A stretch of DNA of 64,000 nt from Deefgea chitinilytica. GTDB lineage: Bacteria > Pseudomonadota > Gammaproteobacteria > Burkholderiales > Chitinibacteraceae. The stretch spans positions 310,001 through 374,000 of the forward strand of contig NZ_WOFE01000003.1 of assembly GCF_016881405.1 (NCBI RefSeq), given 5' to 3'. Made by a program: the position numbers and the translations under genes. Of the stretch, positions 1-8,227 are shown in pieces. Under the pieces are notes generated by a model. It was not told where the DNA came from and made no database searches. It worked only from the letters and a program-made list of their open reading frames with translations. Position 1 is the first letter of the stretch. Each line of letters opens with the position of its first letter.

Positions 1-1
1 G

Positions 2-382
2 GCGCTGGTGCTGCGCGAAACGGGCGCTGACGCAATTATGATCGGTCGCGCCGCACAAGGTCGGCCATGGATTTTTCGTGAAATAGCACATTTCTTAGCC
101 ACGGGCGAGACACTACCGCCGCCCGCCGTGCTGGAAATTCGCGATGTATTACTTGGCCATTTGGAAGAGTTGTATGCGTTTTACGGCGAATATTCGGGTT
201 GCCGGATCGCGCGTAAGCATATCGCTTGGTATACCAAAGGTTTACACAACAGTAATGAATTTCGGCAGTCGATGTATGCCGAGGAAAGTACCGCAGGGCA
301 AGCGCTAGCGGTGGATACCTATTTAAAAAGTTTGCTCGCCTTTGGCGAGCGACTGCAATACCGCAACGAGTCGGATGATTGA
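2..382 (+). CDS. dusB: tRNA-dihydrouridine synthase B, C-terminal part (cut by window edge)
   Basis: This is the 3' end of a dihydrouridine synthase, a flavoenzyme that reduces specific uridines in the D-loop of tRNAs. The open frame runs in from the left edge, so the start is missing. The visible part begins just before the conserved GADAIMIGRAAQGRPWIF segment, the end of the TIM-barrel FMN phosphate-binding region. It continues through the C-terminal helical tRNA-binding domain, with the RKHIAWYTKGL stretch typical of DusB. fis follows 55 bp downstream on the same strand. The dusB-fis pair is a known operon in proteobacteria, and this context favours DusB over DusA or DusC. Confidence 0.93.
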   Translation, partial: ALVLRETGADAIMIGRAAQGRPWIFREIAHFLATGETLPPPAVLEIRDVLLGHLEELYAFYGEYSGCRIARKHIAWYTKGLHNSNEFRQSMYAEESTAGQALAVDTYLKSLLAFGERLQYRNESDD

Positions 383-437
383 ATCATTCGTTCGTGACGA
401 CACAACAATAAACTAACACCGAAAAATCGGGAGAAAT

Positions 438-677
438 ATGTCTGAACAATCAGATTTGATTGCTGCAGCGATTACCGCGTCGCTAGCGCAATATTTTAGT
501 GATTTAGATGGCGAGCCGCCGAGTGCTTTGTACGAGATGGTGCTGGCGCGGATGGAAAAACCGCTACTGATTGATGTACTCAAACGAGTTGATGGTAATC
601 AGTCGCGCGCCTCGGAAATGCTTGGGATTAATCGCAATACCCTAAGAAAAAAACTGCAGGCTTACGATTTGTTGTGA
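438..677 (+). CDS. fis: DNA-binding protein Fis
   Basis: Small nucleoid-associated DNA-bending protein of 79 residues, slightly shorter than the 98-residue enterobacterial Fis but normal for betaproteobacteria. The C-terminal half carries the Fis-type helix-turn-helix: DVLKRVDGNQSRASEMLGIN, then RNTLRKKL. Fis dimers bind degenerate AT-rich sites and affect rRNA/tRNA promoters, recombination and chromosome topology. A GGGAGAA ribosome-binding site lies just before the ATG. It follows dusB closely and is probably co-transcribed with it, as in E. coli. purH follows about 70 bp later. Confidence 0.95.
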   Translation: MSEQSDLIAAAITASLAQYFSDLDGEPPSALYEMVLARMEKPLLIDVLKRVDGNQSRASEMLGINRNTLRKKLQAYDLL

Positions 678-747
678 TGTCGTGGCGGCACCAACGGGCC
701 ATGACCCGATACTAATTTTGATAAATTCAATGGACTGAGGATTTCAC

Positions 748-2310
748 ATGAGTAAAGTAACTCGCGCACTGATTAGCGTTTCAGATAAAACCGGCGTATT
801 GGAATTTGCCAAAGCCTTGCATCAGCAAGGCGTAGAAATTCTTTCCACAGGTGGCACGGCAAAACTGTTCGCTGACAACGGTTTGCCAGTGATTGAAGTG
901 GCTGATTACACTGGCTTTCCAGAAATGCTTGATGGCCGAGTGAAAACTTTGCATCCAAAAATCCACGGCGGTATTTTGGGTCGTCGTGATTTGGACGCGC
1001 ATGTGGCGACGATGTCTGAACACGGCATCGGTAATATTGATTTGGTGTGCGTGAACTTGTACCCGTTTGAAGCGACCATCGCCAAACCCGATTGCTCTTA
1101 CGAAGACGCAATCGAAAACATCGATATTGGTGGCCCAGCCATGGTGCGTTCCGCAGCAAAAAACCATGCGCACGTGGCGATTGTGACCGATGCGTCTGAC
1201 TACAATTTGTTGATCGAAGAAATGCAAGCCAACGGCGGCGCATTGACTTTGGCTACGCGCAAAAACTTGGCGAAAAAAGCCTTTAGCCATACCGCAGCGT
1301 ATGACGGTGCGATTTCTAACTACCTGACTGCTTTGACTAGCGATGGCGAAAAAGCAGCTTACCCAACGCGCTTGAACTTGCAATTCGAAAAAGTGCAAGA
1401 CATGCGTTACGGCGAAAACCCACATCAATCAGCGGCGTTCTACCGTGATTTGGATCCAGCAGCGGGCAGCTTGGCCAATTACAAGCAATTGCAAGGCAAG
1501 GAATTGTCTTACAACAATATCGCTGACTCAGATGCGGCGTGGGAATGTGTGAAGCAATTTGCGGAACCTGCCTGTGTAATTGTGAAGCACGCTAATCCAT
1601 GTGGTGTTGCCGTGGGTAAAGACAGCTATAGCGCATACCGCTTAGCGTTGGCAACGGATACCACGAGCGCATTTGGCGGTATTATTGCCTTTAACAAAAC
1701 TGTCGATGCCGACACGATTGAAGCCGTTTCGGCGCAATTCTTGGAAGTTTTGATCGCGCCAGCCTACACGGCAGAAGCTTTGGCATTGATCGCCAAAAAA
1801 CAAAATGTCCGTGTATTGGAAATCGCGATTGAAAGCGGCGAAAACCGTTTTGATTTGAAACGCGTTGGCGGCGGCCTCTTGGTGCAAACGCCTGACGTGC
1901 ATGCCTTGATGCTGGCTGATCTGAAAGTCGTGACCAAATTGCAACCGACTCCAGAACAATTGAAAGACCTGTTGTTTGCTTGGAATGTCGCTAAATTTGT
2001 GAAATCAAACGCGATTGTGTTCTGCAAAGGCGGCCAAACGCTGGGCGTGGGCGCAGGCCAAATGAGCCGTGTTGATTCGACCAAAATTGCTGCGATCAAA
2101 GCGCGCAACGCAGGTTTGGAATTGCGTGGTTCTGTTGCGGCGTCAGACGCGTTCTTCCCGTTCCGCGATGGTGTGGATGTGATTGCTGAGAATGGTGTTT
2201 CTGCGATTATTCAACCGGGCGGCAGTTTGCGTGATGAAGAAGTGATTGCGGCGGCAGATGAGCATGGTATTGCGATGGTGATGACCGGCATTCGCCACTT
2301 CCGCCATTAA
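748..2310 (+). CDS. purH: Bifunctional AICAR transformylase / IMP cyclohydrolase
   Basis: Catalyses the last two steps of de novo IMP synthesis: formylation of AICAR with 10-formyl-THF, and ring closure of FAICAR to IMP. At 520 residues it is full length for PurH. The N-terminal cyclohydrolase (MGS-like) domain includes [15 protein letters not shown] and STGGTAKLF, then [16 protein letters not shown]. The C-terminal transformylase domain contains the catalytic Lys-His in [13 protein letters not shown] and the FFPFRDGVD and [10 protein letters not shown] motifs. A TGAGGA ribosome-binding site precedes the ATG. purD lies 1 kb downstream, so two purine genes are neighbours, separated by pagP and repeat DNA. 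Confidence 0.98.
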   Translation: MSKVTRALISVSDKTGVLEFAKALHQQGVEILSTGGTAKLFADNGLPVIEVADYTGFPEMLDGRVKTLHPKIHGGILGRRDLDAHVATMSEHGIGNIDLVCVNLYPFEATIAKPDCSYEDAIENIDIGGPAMVRSAAKNHAHVAIVTDASDYNLLIEEMQANGGALTLATRKNLAKKAFSHTAAYDGAISNYLTALTSDGEKAAYPTRLNLQFEKVQDMRYGENPHQSAAFYRDLDPAAGSLANYKQLQGKELSYNNIADSDAAWECVKQFAEPACVIVKHANPCGVAVGKDSYSAYRLALATDTTSAFGGIIAFNKTVDADTIEAVSAQFLEVLIAPAYTAEALALIAKKQNVRVLEIAIESGENRFDLKRVGGGLLVQTPDVHALMLADLKVVTKLQPTPEQLKDLLFAWNVAKFVKSNAIVFCKGGQTLGVGAGQMSRVDSTKIAAIKARNAGLELRGSVAASDAFFPFRDGVDVIAENGVSAIIQPGGSLRDEEVIAAADEHGIAMVMTGIRHFRH

Positions 2311-2411
2311 TTTGCGGCTGCGCCGTGCTTGGGCTTTGTCACTTGGTCGCTCGTGTATAAAGCATACACGTCGCTTCCGCGTTTCGTGCCTAAACGCGGC
2401 TCGCTCGCAAA
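2311..2411. repeat. Palindromic intergenic element, type 3 (first of two after purH)
   Basis: This non-coding stretch starts at the purH stop codon and has nested inverted repeats. The outer arms are TTTGCG (2311-2316) and CGCAAA (2406-2411). Inside are GTGTAT/ATACAC at 2353-2369 and the perfect 8-bp stem CCGCGTTT/AAACGCGG at 2377-2399. No open frame with a plausible start or RBS covers it. It resembles in build the elements at 11403-11522 and 36192-36271, with GTCGC/GCGAC words around a central TGTAC-like core. I infer a dispersed repeat family rather than a simple terminator. Confidence 0.5.
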
Positions 2412-2423
2412 TGGGTGAAATTA

Positions 2424-2491
2424 CGGTGGCTTTGTCGCTGCGCGGCTTGTGTACATTTCAGTCACGTCGCTGCTAGCTTCGCGCCACCACC
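2424..2491. repeat. Palindromic intergenic element, type 3 (second after purH)
   Basis: A second imperfect palindrome directly after the first. CGGTGGC near 2424-2430 pairs with GCCACC near 2483-2488, and a TGTACA core with flanking GTCGC words lies between. Together with the preceding element it fills most of the 400-bp gap between purH and pagP. It has no coding potential that I can support. Confidence 0.45.
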
Positions 2492-2530
2492 GCGCCCGCT
2501 GCCGATTTTGTTGTAATAAATAAATTGATT

Positions 2531-2556
2531 GAAGCCCGATTCGTCGGGCTTCATAT
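2531..2556 (+). terminator. Hairpin, probable purH terminator
   Basis: Perfect 8-bp stem GAAGCCCG / CGGGCTTC with a 5-nt loop, followed by the weak T-rich tail ATATTT. It is the only terminator-like hairpin between purH and pagP. The poor T-run makes efficiency uncertain. Confidence 0.5.
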
Positions 2557-2649
2557 TTCTAAGTTCGTCAGTTTTTTGGGCTGCTTATCTAATTCAGATG
2601 CTTGATGTAGTAAAATAGCCGTTCATTGAAAACTATTACTGATGATCTT

Positions 2650-2699
2650 GGGTGTATATCAGTGTAGCCTTTTCTAAATAAAACCTACATGAATATACC
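2650..2699. repeat. GGGTATA palindrome (type 2 repeat), copy A
   Basis: Roughly 50-bp imperfect inverted repeat: left arm GGGTGTATATCAGTGTAG, right arm CTACATGAATATACC. It lies between purH and pagP, ending 14 bp before the pagP start, so it probably includes or overlaps the pagP leader. It belongs to a seven-copy family in this window; see the findings. Confidence 0.6.
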
Positions 2700-2713
2700 T
2701 TTATGGAAATCGT

Positions 2714-3268
2714 ATGTTTAAAAAAATATGGGCTCTGATTACGCTATGCGCTTTGCTCTCATTGCCTGCTCAAGCAGTCGACTGTGAGAGCTGGGTTTGG
2801 GGATTTGATACTGCCTGTTCGCATATTTCTGGCACTTGGAATGAGGGCAGCGCCGGTCTTTATTTGACGGGCTACGCTTGGCACAATCGCTCGACTTATG
2901 ATGCCGATAAAATCGACTCCTACAATGAGTTTGCTTATGGTGGTGGATTGGGGTATCACCGGCCAATTGGCAATAAGAATGAAGAAATGATCTATACCCT
3001 TGCATTTGCTGATTCGCATGAAGATCCGCAAGTGCACGTCGGTTATGCATATATGTGGTATTGGGATGTGATCGGGCCGCTGCGCGCTGGCGCAGGTTGG
3101 ACGGGGGGCTTGTTTTTCCGTAACGCCGATTATAACTATGCACCGATGCCATTTGTGTTGCCAATTTTGGGCATGAAATACGATAAAGCTAATTTTTACG
3201 CGACTTATATTCCAGGGAGTAAAAACAATGGCAATGTGCTGTTTGTTTTTACCCGATTTGATTATTGA
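2714..3268 (+). CDS. pagP: Lipid A palmitoyltransferase PagP
   Basis: Outer-membrane beta-barrel enzyme that moves a palmitate from a phospholipid onto lipid A, a change linked to resistance to cationic antimicrobial peptides. The 184-residue product starts with a signal peptide (hydrophobic to about residue 17, likely cleaved after PAQA). The catalytic residues of E. coli PagP (His33, Asp76, Ser77) match His57, Asp100 and Ser101 here, with identical spacing (43 and 1). LTGYAWHNR and LAFADSHEDPQ are the surrounding motifs. The C-terminus ends FVFTRFDY, an aromatic end typical of outer-membrane barrels. A type 2 palindrome ends just upstream, and a type 1 palindrome follows before purD. Confidence 0.9.
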   Translation: MFKKIWALITLCALLSLPAQAVDCESWVWGFDTACSHISGTWNEGSAGLYLTGYAWHNRSTYDADKIDSYNEFAYGGGLGYHRPIGNKNEEMIYTLAFADSHEDPQVHVGYAYMWYWDVIGPLRAGAGWTGGLFFRNADYNYAPMPFVLPILGMKYDKANFYATYIPGSKNNGNVLFVFTRFDY

Positions 3269-3282
3269 TTTTTAGATTAGAT

Positions 3283-3346
3283 GTGAGGAGTAAGGCGTGA
3301 GGCGTTCGGTGTAATAGTCCCTCACACCTCACCCCTTACTCCTCAC
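3283..3346. repeat. GTGAGGAGT palindrome (type 1 repeat), copy 1, before purD
   Basis: Inverted repeat whose left arm GTGAGGAGTAAGGCGTGAGG pairs with the right arm ending CCTTACTCCTCAC; the 20-bp stem has one mismatch. The right arm is followed immediately by GGAG, the Shine-Dalgarno sequence of purD, so the hairpin would abut the ribosome-binding site. Related elements occur before prfA and the second gltD. Confidence 0.75.
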
Positions 3347-3355
3347 GGAGTTTAT

Positions 3356-4630
3356 ATGAATATATTAGTGATTGGTTCTGGTGGCCGAGAGCATGCTTTG
3401 GCTTGGAAATTAGCGCAGTCAGAACGTTCTAGCAAAGTGTTTGTCGCGCCGGGCAATGCAGGCACCGCCTTAGAAAAAAATCTAATCAATGTACCGATTA
3501 GCGATATTCCAGCTTTGATTGAGTTTGCTAAAGCCGAGAATGTGCATTTGACCGTGGTGGGCCCAGAAGCACCGTTGTCGCAAGGCGTCGTCGATGCCTT
3601 CCGTCAGGCTGGGCTAAAAATTTTTGGTCCAACCCAAAAGGGTGCGCAACTCGAGTCATCGAAAGATTTCGCCAAAGCATTTATGCAACGCCACGGTATT
3701 CCAACCGCGGATTACCAAACCTTCTCGGATGCCGCCGCAGCGCACGCCTACATCGATGCCAAAGGCGCACCGATTGTCATCAAGGCCGATGGCTTGGCGG
3801 CAGGTAAAGGCGTCGTTGTGGCGATGGATTTGGCTGAGGCGCATGGCGCAGTCGATGCGATGTTGTCGGATAATCAATTTGGTGATGCGGGCGCACGCGT
3901 GGTGATCGAAGAATTCCTCACCGGCGAAGAAGCCAGCTTTATCGTGATGGTTGACGGCAAAAACGTGTTGGCGATGGCGTCCAGCCAAGACCACAAACGC
4001 TTGCTCGATGGCGATTTAGGCCCGAACACCGGCGGCATGGGCGCATACAGCCCGGCGCCAGTGGTAACACCAGAAATCAATGCCCGCGCGATGCGCGAAG
4101 TGATTTTGCCCACCGTACAAGGGATGGCGAAAGATGGCATTGAGTACACTGGTTTTCTCTATGCCGGTTTGATGGTCAGCCCCGATGGTTCATTGAAAAC
4201 ACTCGAATTTAACTGCCGTTTTGGTGATCCAGAAACGCAGCCGATTATGCTGCGTTTGAAATCGGACTTTGTGACGCTGATCGAACATGGCGTGAATGGC
4301 ACGCTCGATCAAGTCGAGTGCGAATGGGATCGCCGTGTGGCGCTCGGTGTCGTGATGGCGGCTGCAAATTACCCAGAAACGCCACGCAAAGGTGATGTGA
4401 TTACCGGATTGCCAGGTGAGTTGGACGACGGTCATGTCTTCCACGCTGGTACAACGCTGAACGCAGCGGGCGAGCCGGTGACTAGCGGCGGTCGTGTCTT
4501 GTGTGTAACGGCGTTTGGCGAAAATTACCAACTCGCGCAAAAACGCGCGTACGAAATTTTGGCCAATGTGAAATTCGACGGTGCACAATACCGCAGTGAT
4601 ATTGCATGGCGAGCCATTAACCGTAAGTAG
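3356..4630 (+). CDS. purD: Phosphoribosylamine--glycine ligase (GAR synthetase)
   Basis: ATP-grasp enzyme joining glycine to 5-phosphoribosylamine, the second step of de novo purine synthesis. At 424 residues it is full length. The N-terminal motif MNILVIGSGGREHALAWKLA is diagnostic of GAR synthetase. The ATP-grasp region includes IVIKADGLAAGKGVVVA, and the C-terminal half has FNCRFGDPETQ with metal/ATP-binding Glu and Asn. The ATG sits 5 nt after a GGAG that directly follows the type 1 palindrome. A strong terminator follows the gene. It is probably transcribed alone or by read-through from pagP. Confidence 0.98.
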   Translation: MNILVIGSGGREHALAWKLAQSERSSKVFVAPGNAGTALEKNLINVPISDIPALIEFAKAENVHLTVVGPEAPLSQGVVDAFRQAGLKIFGPTQKGAQLESSKDFAKAFMQRHGIPTADYQTFSDAAAAHAYIDAKGAPIVIKADGLAAGKGVVVAMDLAEAHGAVDAMLSDNQFGDAGARVVIEEFLTGEEASFIVMVDGKNVLAMASSQDHKRLLDGDLGPNTGGMGAYSPAPVVTPEINARAMREVILPTVQGMAKDGIEYTGFLYAGLMVSPDGSLKTLEFNCRFGDPETQPIMLRLKSDFVTLIEHGVNGTLDQVECEWDRRVALGVVMAAANYPETPRKGDVITGLPGELDDGHVFHAGTTLNAAGEPVTSGGRVLCVTAFGENYQLAQKRAYEILANVKFDGAQYRSDIAWRAINRK

Positions 4631-4649
4631 GTCGATTCTAGTTCAAATG

Positions 4650-4677
4650 AAAAAGCGGCTTCGGCCGCTTTTTTTTT
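4650..4677 (+). terminator. Rho-independent terminator of purD
   Basis: AAAAGCGGC, a TTCG tetraloop and GCCGCTT, followed by nine T residues. A textbook intrinsic terminator 20 bp after the purD stop codon. Confidence 0.93.
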
Positions 4678-4710
4678 ACGGATAAATTTAAAGAGTAGCC
4701 AGTACTTGAT

Positions 4711-4760
4711 GGGTATATGTATTGAGACTTTGTTAGAAAATTGCTCTGACAATATACCCT
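4711..4760. repeat. GGGTATA palindrome (type 2 repeat), copy B
   Basis: 50-bp imperfect palindrome beginning GGGTATATGTATTGAGAC and ending GCTCTGACAATATACCCT. It lies between the purD terminator and the feoA promoter region, outside any coding frame. Confidence 0.65.
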
Positions 4761-4825
4761 ATGATATTGAGTTATTGTTGTATTTATTGACCTTGCACAA
4801 TGTGGGGGAATAACTTATCTGTGGT

Positions 4826-4844
4826 ATTATCAATCGTTCTCATT
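4826..4844. promoter_or_regulatory. Putative Fur box upstream of feoA
   Basis: The 19-bp sequence whose reverse strand reads AATGAGAACGATTGATAAT resembles the Fur consensus built from GATAAT-like hexamers. It overlaps a possible -10 element TATTAT (4825-4830) and ends 12 bp before the feoA start. feoAB operons are classically repressed by Fe(II)-Fur, so position and sequence agree. The binding itself is inferred. Confidence 0.6.
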
Positions 4845-4856
4845 TAGGTCTTCGCT

Positions 4857-5129
4857 ATGTTGAATCTTGCCCAATTAGCGCTGCATCAGCGCGCCGTCGT
4901 GCGGCTTATTGCCACAGCTAGTGACTTGGTGCCGCGTTTATCGGCGCTAGGTCTGCGTGAGCAGTGTGAAATTACGGTACTGCGTCGTGGCTGGTTGGGT
5001 GGACCTTTGCAGGTTCGGGTTGGCAATACTGACTTTATGTTGCGTCGCGCTGATGCAGCCTTGATTCAGGTGGCGATTTTAGAATCGGCACCTGCAGCAC
5101 CGCTTGAAGCAGCCGAGGCGTTGGTATGA
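4857..5129 (+). CDS. feoA: Ferrous iron transport accessory protein FeoA
   Basis: Small cytoplasmic SH3-like protein of 90 residues that assists FeoB-mediated Fe(II) uptake. It shows the FeoA pattern of a short N-terminal segment, the LSALGLREQCEITVLRR core, then GGPLQVRVGNTDFMLRRADA, which forms the beta-barrel. Its stop overlaps the feoB start by 4 bp (ATGA), so the two are translationally coupled. A Fur-type operator lies directly upstream. The ribosome-binding site is weak (AGG). Confidence 0.93.
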   Translation: MLNLAQLALHQRAVVRLIATASDLVPRLSALGLREQCEITVLRRGWLGGPLQVRVGNTDFMLRRADAALIQVAILESAPAAPLEAAEALV

Positions 5130-6889
5130 AGCGCGTCGCACTGGTGGGTATGCCCAATACAGGCAAGTCGACGCTATTTAATCGTTTAACTGGCGGTACG
5201 GCGCGGGTGGCCAATTGGCCAGGTTTGACGGTGGAGTTGGCATCGAGCCGTATTTTGCTCGGCGCTGAGATGGTGCAAATTTTCGATTTACCTGGCATTT
5301 ATGATTTAACGGGCGGCGCAGAAGACGAACAAGTGGCGCAGCGATTTTTGGCTGAGGCTCAACTGGATGCGATTGTATTGGTGCTGAATGCGACGCAGCT
5401 TGATCGACAATTGGCACTGGCCTTGCAGCTCAAAGCGCTGGGCGCGCCGATGTTGATTTGCTTAAATATGCGCGACGAAGCCAAACGCGCAGCGATTAGC
5501 GTTGATTGTGAGCAGTTAGAGCAAGAGTTGGGCTGCCCGGTGCAATTGATTAGTGCGAAGTTGGGTGATGGCTTACCTGAAGCAAAAAACAAACTCAGTC
5601 GATTATTCGCTCAGCCTGCGGTCGACATCAATTTGGCAGGCGTACCTGCGGCTACCACGATGTATGCTGAGGAAAAACGAATTTACTCAGCCGCAGTGCA
5701 TCAGCCGCCGATCTTGGCCGCTGATACCACCGCCAAAGTAGACCAGTTCGTGCTACATCCTTGGCTCGGCTTGCCCTTATTTATCTTGGTGATGTTGGGC
5801 TTATTTCAACTGACGTACGCAATTGGCACACCGTTGCAAGACACGATGGAGGCGGGCTTAACTTGGCTTAAGGAAACCGCGCTGCTGCCATTGACTCAGA
5901 ATCTACCGAGTTTTTGGCAAGGGCTGATCGTCAATGGCCTGTTTGATGGTGTGACGACGGTACTAACGTTTGCACCGCTAATTTTCCTATTTTTCTGCCT
6001 GATGTCGGTGATTGAAGATTCCGGCTATTTTGCGCGTGCTGCCTTTATGATGGACGGCATCATGAGCCGGATGGGTTTGGACGGCCGTGGTTTTGTGATG
6101 TTGATGATGGGCTTTGGCTGCAATGTGCCAGCGATTATGGGTACGCGTGTTATCCGCGATCATAAAGCACGTTTGCTGACGATGCTCACGATTCCGTTTT
6201 CCTTGTGCTCGGCGCGCTTGCAGATTTTTCTGTTTTTAAGCGGTGCGCTGTTTAGCCCCGCCAATGCGCCGTGGGTGTTGCTGTCGCTGTATTTGATGAG
6301 TATTTTGATTGCGATGCTGACTGCAGTGCTGTTTCGTTCACATTTCAAATCGAACGAGCCATTTGCACTTGAATTGCCGCCTTACCGCCTACCGCTAGTG
6401 AGCCATATCTGGCGTCGTGGTTGGGGCGAGGCGCGTGATTTCCTGCGTTTGGCCAGTACGATGATTGTGATCGGTGTAGTGTTGGTCTGGCTGCTAACGA
6501 ATTTCCCCAATCCACAGCATAGTTACGCGGGGATCATTTCTGACTTTTTCCAACCTGTACTATCGCCGATTGGTATTGATTCAACCTTGTCGATTGCTTT
6601 GATTTTTGGCTTTGTTGCTAAAGAAGTGGTGCTCGGCGCGCTGTCGGTGATTACGGGGCACGAAGGCGCGGCGCTGGCAACCCAGCTCGCGCATACGCTC
6701 GATCCAGTGTCCGCTTATAGTTTTATGTTGTTCACGTTGACGTATATTCCCTGCGTTTCGGTGATTGCAGCGATGAATAAAGAGTCTAAATCCAGCGCAT
6801 TTACCGCATTTTCACTGGTTTGGTCGCTGGGTTTGGCGTGGTTAATTTCCTTTGTATTTTATCAATCAGCGCGTCTGCTGAATTTTTAA
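5126..6889 (+). CDS. feoB: Ferrous iron transporter FeoB (short form)
   Basis: Inner-membrane Fe(II) uptake protein with an N-terminal G-protein domain. Visible GTPase motifs are the P-loop GMPNTGKS (8-15), DLPG (54-57) and NMRD (114-117). The membrane part carries two nucleoside-recognition-like gate regions, including MGFGCNVPAIMGTR and GFVAKEVVLGALSVITG. The protein has 587 residues against roughly 700-770 in enterobacterial FeoB, so linker and C-terminal cytoplasmic parts are reduced; no feoC follows. It is coupled to feoA by ATGA overlap. The hairpin at 6937-6968 may act as its terminator as well as lying in the hemA leader. Confidence 0.95.
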   Translation: MKRVALVGMPNTGKSTLFNRLTGGTARVANWPGLTVELASSRILLGAEMVQIFDLPGIYDLTGGAEDEQVAQRFLAEAQLDAIVLVLNATQLDRQLALALQLKALGAPMLICLNMRDEAKRAAISVDCEQLEQELGCPVQLISAKLGDGLPEAKNKLSRLFAQPAVDINLAGVPAATTMYAEEKRIYSAAVHQPPILAADTTAKVDQFVLHPWLGLPLFILVMLGLFQLTYAIGTPLQDTMEAGLTWLKETALLPLTQNLPSFWQGLIVNGLFDGVTTVLTFAPLIFLFFCLMSVIEDSGYFARAAFMMDGIMSRMGLDGRGFVMLMMGFGCNVPAIMGTRVIRDHKARLLTMLTIPFSLCSARLQIFLFLSGALFSPANAPWVLLSLYLMSILIAMLTAVLFRSHFKSNEPFALELPPYRLPLVSHIWRRGWGEARDFLRLASTMIVIGVVLVWLLTNFPNPQHSYAGIISDFFQPVLSPIGIDSTLSIALIFGFVAKEVVLGALSVITGHEGAALATQLAHTLDPVSAYSFMLFTLTYIPCVSVIAAMNKESKSSAFTAFSLVWSLGLAWLISFVFYQSARLLNF

Positions 6890-6935
6890 TCGCCGTCTAC
6901 TCCTTTAGTGTGGCGTGAAGTGGGTGTTTTCAGGG

Positions 6936-6968
6936 TAAAATGGCGGGTTTTGCACCTCGCCATTTTTT
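6936..6968 (+). promoter_or_regulatory. hemA -10 element overlapping a hairpin next to the start codon
   Basis: TAAAAT (6936-6941) looks like a -10 box. AAAATGGCG (6937-6945) pairs perfectly with CGCCATTTT (6958-6966), and two more T residues follow. The hairpin ends one base before the hemA ATG at 6970. It could be the feoB terminator, a leader hairpin, or both. No good Shine-Dalgarno is visible before the ATG. Confidence 0.45.
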
Positions 6969-6969
6969 C

Positions 6970-8223
6970 ATGAACTTGCTCGTCTTAGGCCTGAACTACC
7001 AAACTGCTCCGCTAGCGGTACGGGAGCGGCTAAGCTTTAATCCGGATGAGTTAAACAACGCTTTGGCCGATTTGGTCGCGATGAAGGGCGTGTTTGAAGC
7101 GGCGATTGTGTCTACCTGTAATCGAACCGAGCTGTATTGCCACGCCCGCGATATTGATCAGGTGATGTATTGGCTTGCAGCCTATAGAAATCAAAGCGTG
7201 GATAGCATTACCTCGCATCTTTATATTCATCAAGGCGAAGCGGCTGCGCGCCATGCCTACCGCGTGGTGTCGGGCTTAGATTCGATGGTGGTCGGCGAGA
7301 CGCAAATTGTCGGCCAGTTTAAAGACGCCGAACGCATCGCGCGCGAAGCGGGCACCTTGGGCACTTTGCTCAATGGCGTATTTCAGCGCGCCTTTTCAGT
7401 GGCTAAAGAAGTACGCACGCAGACCAAAATTGGCGCGTCGTCGGTTTCGATGGCCGCCGCTGCGGTACGCTTGGCCGAGCGAATTTTCCCGTCGATTGCA
7501 GATTGCAATGTGCTGTTTATCGGCGCCGGTGAAATGATTGAGCTCTGTGCCACGCATTTTGCCGCCCAAAAACCGAAGAAAATAGCGATTGCCAATCGCA
7601 CGCTGGAGCGTGGCGAAGTTTTGGCGAGTAAATTTAATGGCGAAGCGATGTTGTTGGGCGATTTGCCCAGCCGAATGGCCGAGTTTGACGTGGTCGTTAC
7701 ATCTACCGCCGCATCGTTACCGATTGTCGGCAAAGGCATGGTTGAGCGTGCGTTAAAAGCCCGGCGCCATCGGCCGATTTTTATGGTTGATTTGGCTGTG
7801 CCACGCGATGTGGAAAGCGAAGTCTCGGAATTGAATGACGTGTATTTATTTACCGTTGATGACTTGGCGGAAGTTGTGCGGCAGGGTGTTGAATCGCGTT
7901 CGCTTGAAGTAGAAAGCGCCGAGGCGATTATTAGCGAGCGCCTGCATGATTTTAATACTTGGTTAGCCGGTCGGGCACTGGTGCCAACGATACGTGATTT
8001 GCGTGATCATTCCGACCGAATTAGCCGCACTGAAGTGGCGCGCGCGCAAAAACGCCTCGCTGCGGGGGATGATCCAAGCAAAGTGCTCGAGCAAATGGCG
8101 CAGCAGATGCAAAATAAATTTCTGCATGCACCGCTGGCTGCCCTCAATAGTGCGGCACCGGATGAGCAAGAAACGCTGATCAATTTGGTACGCCGCTTGT
8201 ACCGATTGCAAGATATAGATTAG
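6970..8223 (+). CDS. hemA: Glutamyl-tRNA reductase
   Basis: NADPH-dependent enzyme that reduces glutamyl-tRNA(Glu) to glutamate-1-semialdehyde, the first step of C5-pathway tetrapyrrole (haem) synthesis. I chose the ATG at 6970 because the protein then begins MNLLVLGLNYQTAPLAVRER, the usual N-terminus. A start at 6940 would add 10 non-conserved residues. The catalytic cysteine is Cys50 in the STCNRTELY motif. SGLDSMVVGETQIVGQ and the Rossmann-fold segment NVLFIGAGEMIELCA follow. The C-terminal dimerisation domain ends near LINLVRRLYRLQ. prfA follows, the common proteobacterial hemA-prfA order; hemF lies 7 kb away. Confidence 0.97.
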   Translation: MNLLVLGLNYQTAPLAVRERLSFNPDELNNALADLVAMKGVFEAAIVSTCNRTELYCHARDIDQVMYWLAAYRNQSVDSITSHLYIHQGEAAARHAYRVVSGLDSMVVGETQIVGQFKDAERIAREAGTLGTLLNGVFQRAFSVAKEVRTQTKIGASSVSMAAAAVRLAERIFPSIADCNVLFIGAGEMIELCATHFAAQKPKKIAIANRTLERGEVLASKFNGEAMLLGDLPSRMAEFDVVVTSTAASLPIVGKGMVERALKARRHRPIFMVDLAVPRDVESEVSELNDVYLFTVDDLAEVVRQGVESRSLEVESAEAIISERLHDFNTWLAGRALVPTIRDLRDHSDRISRTEVARAQKRLAAGDDPSKVLEQMAQQMQNKFLHAPLAALNSAAPDEQETLINLVRRLYRLQDID

Positions 8224-8227
8224 AAAT

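Noticed and set aside
2311-2491. CRISPR-like repeat array after purH
   Set aside because: The sequences are palindromes of unequal content, without regular direct repeats and unique spacers, and no cas gene is nearby.
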